Source of the DNA: Alkanindiges illinoisensis
GTDB lineage: Bacteria > Pseudomonadota > Gammaproteobacteria > Pseudomonadales > Moraxellaceae
Direction of reading: 5' to 3'
Length of the DNA: 64,000 bases
Assembly: GCF_004377485.1 (NCBI RefSeq)
Contig: NZ_SNTY01000088.1
Coordinates: forward strand, 38,160 to 102,159
Below are positions 58,303-64,000 of the stretch, piece by piece (positions within the stretch are counted from its first letter, which is position 1; each line of letters starts with the position of its first letter). The notes beneath the pieces were generated by a model that saw only the letters and a list, made by a program, of their open reading frames with translations, searched no databases and was not told the origin of the DNA. Position numbers and translations under genes: made by a program.

Positions 58303-60414
58303 CTATTCCTTCCTGTTCGGCCAACTGCTAACCAGTTTTTTCATTTGCTGAATGACTTTAGCTTGGGCTGGTTCATCCCCTGCTGGTGCATAACGTGCTT
58401 GCTGATAGAGCTGAATCAGCTCTTGTGCCGGCTTTTGATAAGCTGGATAGGCTGCTAACCGCTGCAACCAGTTCACTACACCTTCTGACTCACCCCGCGC
58501 CAAGTTTTCTTTGGTTAATTTCTTAGACAATCGCTGTAATGGTGCATCAAGTGGATGCCAAACTTTTCGTCTGCGCCACCACATAATCCCTACAATGATC
58601 GCCAATAGCGTAATAAAACTACCTACCATCCAGGCCACTTGCACATACATGCTTTTGATACCAAATAGCCGTTGTAGCAGACCTTGCTGCTGGGACTGGT
58701 CAAAACCCACCACATCCCGCTGCCATACATAGCTGGCATAATCTGCCCAGACACGCGCCTGCCCTAATAACCTGAACTGGCTCGAGCGTAGTTGACCGAA
58801 TACATTATTACCAAAGACCTGCTGATCTTCCTGCATAAAATTATTCATGCCTTTTTCAACGCGCTCAGGTGCAACCGCAGCGGTTGGGTCAACCCGTACC
58901 CAGCCTCGTCCGGCCAGCCAGATTTCTACCCATGCATGAGCATCCAGCTGACGAACTTCCCAGCTTTGCTGATCCGGAGAAAATTGGCCGCCCTGATAGC
59001 CCACCACAACCCGTGCCGGGATACCGGCTGCACGCATCAAAAATGTATAGGATGATGAATAATGCTCACAAAATCCACGCCGGCTTTCAAACAGAAATTG
59101 ATCAATCCGCTGGCCGGAGAGTACTGGTGGCTCTAGTGTATATACAAAATTTTGCTGTCTAATCCAGTTTAGCCAGTAATCGGCATAACGCTCAGGATTG
59201 CGCCCAACCTGATTAAAAACCTGTTGCGCCAATTGCCGGGTACGCGGATTACTGTTGGCTGGTAGCTGTAAATTGACTTGTTTTAACCAGTCTGGCAACT
59301 CGGTATCACGCTTAAGATTTTTAACCTGTAAGGCGTCATAACTAAACTGGCGATAAACCTCGCGCGAACTTTTTAAATTATATTCACGGGTTAAAGCAAC
59401 GTCACGGGTGCGGCTAAAGGGTACATCCAGCGCAAATAGCCATTGCTGCTGAGTCGGCTCAAGCAGCACCTGATATTCAAACCCCGTATTTAATTTGCCT
59501 GCAAAAGTCTGTTTAAACCATTCAGGCTGGTATTGCATCCCTGTCCAGACGGGATTATCGGCGCGATAATCCTTAAGCTGCGTCCAGGTGACGCCATCAA
59601 ATTTGCTTAATACTAAACCACGCCAATACAGCTCTGAACGGGGAGGCAGATGCCTTGCCAGATTATTTTGCTTATCCAGCACACGGAAGGCCAGCTCCGT
59701 GGACTGGCTCAGGCTTGCAATATTGCCCGGTGACATCTGGTCACTCATGCCAGTTTTGCCCTGTGACTGGCTAATCGGAACACTCCATAAAGGCGGAATT
59801 CTCGGAAAAAATATAAATAAGACAACAAGCAATGGAATGGCCTGTAAAAATAGGCGCAATAAAGGCTTCCATAGACCTGCTGAAGGATTAATGGCTTCGG
59901 GAATATTTGTTTTTAGCTGGGCAGAATGGTGATACAGCAGGTCAGGATTAATATTCTGCTGCAATAACGCATAAAATATAGCCAAAATGGCCAGCAGTGC
60001 CATGGCCGCATTAAAAATGGATTGTTCAAACAGGAACAGGCTGGCAACTACAAAAAGTGATAAGGTCAAAGCAATATAACTGTCACGGCGCTGCTTTAAC
60101 TCCAGTAATTTACCCAGTAAACATAACGCCAGAAAAGCTACACCAGCATCTACACCAATCAGCGTGCGATACGTCACCAATATAATGGCAAGCCCTGCTG
60201 TCACAATAATATATTGATAAAACTTGGGCGGCTGTGAATGAAAGATTTTTCGACGCCGCGCCATGAGCCATAGGCCCATCAGCGTAATAAAGGCCAGTAC
60301 CGAAAATAAAACAGGCAGATGAAAAACATGCGGGAAAAACACAACAAATTGTGCAGCAATAATACTAACAAATTGTCTGTAACGAATCGGTTGTACAGGA
60401 ATTAACGCGTTCAT
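58303..60414 (-). CDS. tgpA: TgpA-type transglutaminase
   Basis: This 703-residue protein has about seven N-terminal membrane helices (~12-205), a periplasmic DUF3488/transglutaminase domain, and a final helix (~567-590). The triad is C449 (RRGFCEHYS), H493 (LDAHAWVE) and D509 (VRVDPTAAV). TgpA is a periplasmic transglutaminase essential in Pseudomonas. It is the last of three overlapping genes; start overlaps the DUF58 stop by one base. Confidence 0.93.
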   Translation of the reverse strand: MNALIPVQPIRYRQFVSIIAAQFVVFFPHVFHLPVLFSVLAFITLMGLWLMARRRKIFHSQPPKFYQYIIVTAGLAIILVTYRTLIGVDAGVAFLALCLLGKLLELKQRRDSYIALTLSLFVVASLFLFEQSIFNAAMALLAILAIFYALLQQNINPDLLYHHSAQLKTNIPEAINPSAGLWKPLLRLFLQAIPLLVVLFIFFPRIPPLWSVPISQSQGKTGMSDQMSPGNIASLSQSTELAFRVLDKQNNLARHLPPRSELYWRGLVLSKFDGVTWTQLKDYRADNPVWTGMQYQPEWFKQTFAGKLNTGFEYQVLLEPTQQQWLFALDVPFSRTRDVALTREYNLKSSREVYRQFSYDALQVKNLKRDTELPDWLKQVNLQLPANSNPRTRQLAQQVFNQVGRNPERYADYWLNWIRQQNFVYTLEPPVLSGQRIDQFLFESRRGFCEHYSSSYTFLMRAAGIPARVVVGYQGGQFSPDQQSWEVRQLDAHAWVEIWLAGRGWVRVDPTAAVAPERVEKGMNNFMQEDQQVFGNNVFGQLRSSQFRLLGQARVWADYASYVWQRDVVGFDQSQQQGLLQRLFGIKSMYVQVAWMVGSFITLLAIIVGIMWWRRRKVWHPLDAPLQRLSKKLTKENLARGESEGVVNWLQRLAAYPAYQKPAQELIQLYQQARYAPAGDEPAQAKVIQQMKKLVSSWPNRKE

Positions 60415-61361
60415 CAGGGTTCCTCTGCCAGCAGTCGTAAGGCCTGATTGGTATGTTTTTCACCATGCCCTAAAGGCAGTTCTCGCGTAGGTAGCCTCAT
60501 GCTAAAAGCAATATTTTGTGCGCCCAGTATTTGTACCCAGTACGCCATTTGCGATAGCTTGGTTTCATGGTCAATTGCTGGCATCTGGTCATAATCTAGC
60601 GCATCCTGTTCAGCACAAAAGTCTATAAACTGCTTGCTCAACAATCCCTGTCCCTTGGCCAAATGTGACCATGACACGCGGGACAAGGATTCGCCCTTAA
60701 CATAGTTTTTTAGTTCCTGAAATTCTTCCTGACCACTTAAACCATGCGTTTCCTCACCCTCTCCACCAATCCGGTTTAATACATTGCGTTCAGCTTCAAT
60801 TGACTTTGGTGCTACCCAGACTTCCTGATCAAAATAAATATATGTCCACGCACGAATCAGTCCTAATGGATAGACACTTTGCAGCATCAGGCGTGGCGGT
60901 AAAAACCGTCCCCGTTTTGGCGTATCAATATCAAAATGCAGCACCTGTTTGTCATTAAGCACGGCAATGCGCTGATATTGCTGCCAAACCAGTTCTAGCT
61001 GGCAATAGCATTTGGCAGTGGTGGGGCTAATTTCAACTTGAAAGCGGGCTTGGCCTTCAGCCTGACTGTCACTGGCGTGCAGGACTTTTATTTTTAGACC
61101 GGATAATTGTGCGTAGCTATGATGAATGCCAATAACCAGAATACTGCTCAGCAGAAAAAATACGCCTAAAATCAGATTATTAGCGTAATTGACACCTGCC
61201 AGAAAAGTCACTGCCAGTAACACAGCAAACAAGCCACCTTCCTTGGTTAAAAATACAAAAATCTGGCGCTGTGATAAGGTAACTTCCCTACAGCGTGGCA
61301 AACGCCGTCGCATCCAGCGCTGAACAGGAGGGCGGTTTTCAAACCAGTTGGTGAGGCGCAT
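60414..61361 (-). CDS. DUF58 family protein
   Basis: A 315-residue DUF58 protein with two N-terminal membrane helices (~35-75) and a large cytosolic von-Willebrand-like part (DTPKRGRFLPPR, YPLGLIRAWTYI, GEGEETHGLSGQEEFQELKNYV). DUF58 proteins work with MoxR ATPases and TgpA. It sits between them and overlaps tgpA by one base. Confidence 0.92.
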   Translation of the reverse strand: MRLTNWFENRPPVQRWMRRRLPRCREVTLSQRQIFVFLTKEGGLFAVLLAVTFLAGVNYANNLILGVFFLLSSILVIGIHHSYAQLSGLKIKVLHASDSQAEGQARFQVEISPTTAKCYCQLELVWQQYQRIAVLNDKQVLHFDIDTPKRGRFLPPRLMLQSVYPLGLIRAWTYIYFDQEVWVAPKSIEAERNVLNRIGGEGEETHGLSGQEEFQELKNYVKGESLSRVSWSHLAKGQGLLSKQFIDFCAEQDALDYDQMPAIDHETKLSQMAYWVQILGAQNIAFSMRLPTRELPLGHGEKHTNQALRLLAEEP

Positions 61362-61375
61362 AAAAAGCTCCTCAA

Positions 61376-62380
61376 TCAGCTAATCACAGGAACTTGACGC
61401 AGGATTTGATGAGCTGGGGAATCTGCACCGCCAATGCCTTTCACCCCTAGTCGATGATCAGCAACTGCCACAAATACCGCCTGAATATCTTCAGGTATGA
61501 CAAAAGCGCGACCTTCAACCAGTGCATACGCCTGTGCAGCACGTTTAAGTGCCAGTAAGCCACGGGTCGATAATCCGGTATGCTGGCCAGTACGGGTTTG
61601 TTCAACCAGATGCTGCAAATAATCCAGTACAGGTTCTGATAGATAGATGTCATTCACCAGCTGGCGATAGTCTTTTAATGATTGCGTATTCAGTAGCGCT
61701 TCCACTGATTCTAGCATGCTACGCCGATCCTGCCCCAGCAAAATTTCCCGCTCGGCCTGCGCCGATGGGAACCCTAGGGACAAACACATCAAGAAGCGGT
61801 CAAGCTGCGATTCCGGCAAAGGGTATGTCCCGGACTGGTTAATAGGGTTTTGAGTAGCAATCACAAAAAATGGCTGCGGCAATGTCCGGGTCACGCCATC
61901 CTGTGAAACCTGATTTTCCTCCATGGCTTCCAGCAATGCACTCTGGGTTTTGGGACTGGTGCGGTTGATTTCATCGGCCAGCAGAACTTGCGTAAAAATC
62001 GGGCCTTCCCGAAATTCAAATTCCTGTTTTTCCGGGTTAAAAATCGATAAGCCCAGAATATCACTAGGCAGCATATCACTGGTAAACTGTACCCGGCGAT
62101 AGCTTAAACCTGACAGCTTGGCCAAACTTTCAGCCATGGTAGTTTTGCCCATCCCTGGCAAATCCTGTAGTAATAAATGACCACCTGCCAAAATGCAGCT
62201 TAAAGCCAGCTTGGTTTGTTGCGGCTTATCAAGCACAATCTGGTTAAGCTGATTGAGAAACTGATCCAGTTTTGCCTTGGTTTGGGTAACCAGTTGTTCT
62301 ACTTCCTGCTGGGAACGCTTTATTGTTTCTAAAATGGCTTTTTCTGAGGCAATATTTTGAGGGGTGGCATCCTGAAGCAT
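61376..62380 (-). CDS. MoxR-family AAA+ ATPase
   Basis: A 334-residue MoxR ATPase: Walker A in LPGMGKTTMAESL, Walker B in LLADEINRTSPKTQSALLEAMEE, sensor 1 ATQNPINQSGTYPLPESQLDRF. MoxR proteins act as chaperones for partner enzymes; here the partners are DUF58 and TgpA. AAGGAAG precedes the ATG. First gene of the operon. Confidence 0.95.
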   Translation of the reverse strand: MLQDATPQNIASEKAILETIKRSQQEVEQLVTQTKAKLDQFLNQLNQIVLDKPQQTKLALSCILAGGHLLLQDLPGMGKTTMAESLAKLSGLSYRRVQFTSDMLPSDILGLSIFNPEKQEFEFREGPIFTQVLLADEINRTSPKTQSALLEAMEENQVSQDGVTRTLPQPFFVIATQNPINQSGTYPLPESQLDRFLMCLSLGFPSAQAEREILLGQDRRSMLESVEALLNTQSLKDYRQLVNDIYLSEPVLDYLQHLVEQTRTGQHTGLSTRGLLALKRAAQAYALVEGRAFVIPEDIQAVFVAVADHRLGVKGIGGADSPAHQILRQVPVIS

Positions 62381-62615
62381 AAACTTTCTTCCTTATCAAA
62401 CTGGCTTAGCTTAAATATAAATAAAGCTAAACCCTGATTAAATCATAGTATTTAGTGCATGGGTGCATTTAAGGGTTGCGCAAAGTTCAGGTTTAACGTT
62501 AGTTATACAGGAAGTTTATTTTGGCTGACCAGACAGTTTCCTTAACAATAGACCTTGCTTTTGTATTGTTTTTATACGACTTACAGTTTGAAAAATTTTC
62601 ATTCAAGAAAACAAA

Positions 62616-62909
62616 TCAGCAGGGACATTTTCCGACTTTCCCGGCTTTAGTGGGATAACGCGCTTCCAGGCAATGACGGTAAAACTGTTTTTCAGTCATA
62701 ACCTGAAGCTGAGGATGGTGTTGCTGCATATGTTGCACATACACCTGATAGTCGTGTACACCGACCATTAGGCGGAAGCTTTGAGCCAGACGCGTTATAA
62801 TCAACTTAAGCTTGCTTTGCCAGCTTAAACCAACTTGTACAACAACTGAATCTGGTTTTGCTGGCAAAATCCGGTGAATATGGAAGCTATTCCCCGTCCT
62901 TTTAACCAT
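62616..62909 (-). CDS. YbdD/YjiX-family small protein
   Basis: The C-terminal part RLMVGVHDYQVYVQHMQQHH, LQVMTEKQFYRHCLEARY and the Cys-rich end KCPC match YbdD, the small protein encoded after cstA in enterics. The start is uncertain: ATG at 62909 (weak site) or 62954 (AAGG upstream, overlapping cstA by 20 bases). Function unknown, thought to support CstA pyruvate or peptide transport. It lies downstream of the disrupted cstA, so its expression may be altered. Confidence 0.75.
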   Translation of the reverse strand: MVKRTGNSFHIHRILPAKPDSVVVQVGLSWQSKLKLIITRLAQSFRLMVGVHDYQVYVQHMQQHHPQLQVMTEKQFYRHCLEARYPTKAGKVGKCPC

Positions 62910-62934
62910 GAAAGACTCAGCAAACGGGACAGGT

Positions 62935-63876
62935 TTAAACTGATGTCTGGGCATCTGTACTGGCCTTTTCATAGCTGGTATTTTCATAAACAATCTCAGC
63001 CTCATGCACTGTAGGTTCACTCGCGTGTAAAGCCTTATAGATGACTCTAAAGGAAGCCAGCAGCATTACTACGGCCACAATCATAAAAAAGGCGCAGAGC
63101 ACTGCATTAATCTGATTGCTAAATACAATCGTATGCATATCCTCAAGGGTTTTAGCGGGTGCAATAATTGTACCCTGCTCCATAGCAACTGAATATTTAT
63201 TGGATTGTGCCAGAAAGCCAATTTTGGGATTTTCATGAAAGATCTTTTGCCAGCCTGCGGTTAACGAAGTAATTAGCAACCAGAGAGTCGGTACAATTGT
63301 CACCCAGGCATAACGCTGTTTTTTCATCTTAAACAAAATCACTGTGCCTAAAATCAGTGCCATGCTGGCCAGCATCTGATTGCCAATACCAAACAGCGGC
63401 CATAAGGTGTTAATGCCCCCGAGCGGATCAATCACACCCTGATAAACAAAAAAGCCCCAGCCTGCCACAGCAACGGTTGTACCGATAATATTTCCTATCC
63501 ATGAACGGTTACTGGCAATACTGGGAACCACGATACCTGCCAGATCCTGCACCATAAAGCGACAGGCCCGTGTACCCGCATCCACAGCAGTTAAGATAAA
63601 TAGCGCTTCAAATAAAATGGCAAAGTGATACCAGAATGCCATCATGGCACGGCTATTGAAAATTTCCGAAATGATATGTGCCATGCCTACTGCAAAAGTT
63701 GGTGCACCGCCAGCACGTGACAAAATACTTTGTTCACCCACTTCTTTGGCAATCAGGCTTAACACTTCTGGTGTCACTACAAAACCCAGTTGGCTTACAG
63801 CCTGCGATGCAGATTCTACGGTTATGCCAATAATGGCTGCTGGGGCATTCATGGCAAAATATACACCTGGTTCTAG
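62935..63876 (-). pseudogene. cstA: Carbon starvation protein A, 3' part, cut by IS
   Basis: The ~313-residue C-terminal part of CstA with several membrane helices. It reads LEPGVYFAMNAP at its upstream end and continues GEQSILSRAGGAPTFAVGMA and DPLGGINTLWPLFGIGNQM. CstA is normally ~690 residues and imports pyruvate or peptides. The frame stops at an IS5-family end at ~63877, so the N-terminal half is missing or displaced. The remnant may still be translated from ATG 63852 but would not form a full transporter. Confidence 0.9.
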
Positions 63877-64000
63877 GGTGTGTCCTCATTTGGCTTTACA
63901 CCAAATCAACATGCAGGCTATACGGATCATAGACTGATAATTTCGTGCAAGCTTATCGAATCGGGTTGCAATAGCACGGAAATGTTTTAATCTTGCAAAC
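63877..64000 (-). mobile_element. IS5-family insertion sequence, right end, partial
   Basis: The window ends inside this element. The minus strand encodes the C-terminus of a DDE transposase (next entry), stopping ~10 bases from an apparent terminal inverted repeat (AGGGTGTGTCCTCATTT on the plus strand). The junction reads CTAG or TA, the usual target of the IS427 group of IS5. The left end lies beyond the window. Confidence 0.85.
63886..64000 (-). CDS. IS5-family transposase, C-terminus
   Basis: Partial minus-strand frame ending at TGA (63886-63888). The visible residues FARLKHFRAIATRFDKLARN and then MIRIACMLIWCKAK are the typical end of IS5/IS427-group DDE transposases (LKxFRxIATRxDKxARN). 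The rest lies beyond base 64000. Confidence 0.88.
   Translation of the reverse strand, partial: FARLKHFRAIATRFDKLARNYQSMIRIACMLIWCKAK

Noticed and set aside
1..64000. CRISPR array, prophage, rRNA operon or replication origin
   Set aside because: No regularly spaced direct repeats, phage structural genes, rRNA sequence or DnaA-box cluster was seen.

Overview
The window looks like chromosome of a Moraxellaceae gammaproteobacterium of the Acinetobacter/Alkanindiges kind. This rests on moderate GC, aconitase B, a metR-type LysR gene, the order prmA - DUF3426 - fis - purH - purD, a paired M16 peptidase locus next to xseAB, and a tgpA/DUF58/MoxR block. Genus assignment is inference; there is no rRNA in the window.

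Layout. 1-2.4 kb: the 3' end of an RluA-type pseudouridine synthase, an orphan RelB/DinJ-like antitoxin, a small RRM protein and rsuA. 2.4-4.2 kb: an AT-rich accessory patch with a 9-bp tandem repeat, a Phd/VapC toxin-antitoxin pair, and a convergent two-gene cassette (uracil-DNA-glycosylase-like protein plus unknown partner). 4.3-13.2 kb: acnB, a TPR lipoprotein, a secreted small protein, a GspE/PilB-type ATPase, trmO and fpr. 13.9-19.2 kb: a YdeP/FdhF-type molybdoenzyme coupled to fdhD, metR with its own predicted MetR box, and an AraC regulator. 19.3-31 kb: gcvH, a CBS protein, rlmI, prmA, a DUF3426 protein, fis, purH, purD and an ABC1 kinase. 31-42 kb: a Baeyer-Villiger-type flavoprotein divergent from two tandem acyl-CoA dehydrogenases, an esterase, folK/folB, a second ABC1 kinase, moeB, an unknown zinc-ribbon protein, and prmC/prfA. 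42.6-54 kb: a glycine-zipper protein, a DUF2057 protein, yccS, an acetoacetate-decarboxylase-like protein, ftsY, two M16 peptidases, xseA and xseB. 54-58 kb: an AT-rich stress/accessory stretch with a KGG protein, a DUF2171 protein, a broken SDR gene, an unknown protein and a degenerate membrane-anchored BLUF-like protein. 58.2-64 kb: tRNA-Val(GAC), the tgpA-DUF58-moxR operon, a YbdD-like gene and the 3' half of cstA, which is cut by an IS5-family element running off the window.

Four 93-bp copies of one palindromic, TA-flanked element (7286, 9470, 13282, 57975) look like a non-autonomous MITE family. Most of the rest is housekeeping. The less ordinary items are the UDG-like cassette, the BLUF-like protein with His where the photochemical Gln should be, the acyl-CoA dehydrogenase pair in which one partner lacks the catalytic Glu, the MITE family and the IS-disrupted cstA. 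Family assignments come from reading motifs by eye; no database search was run.
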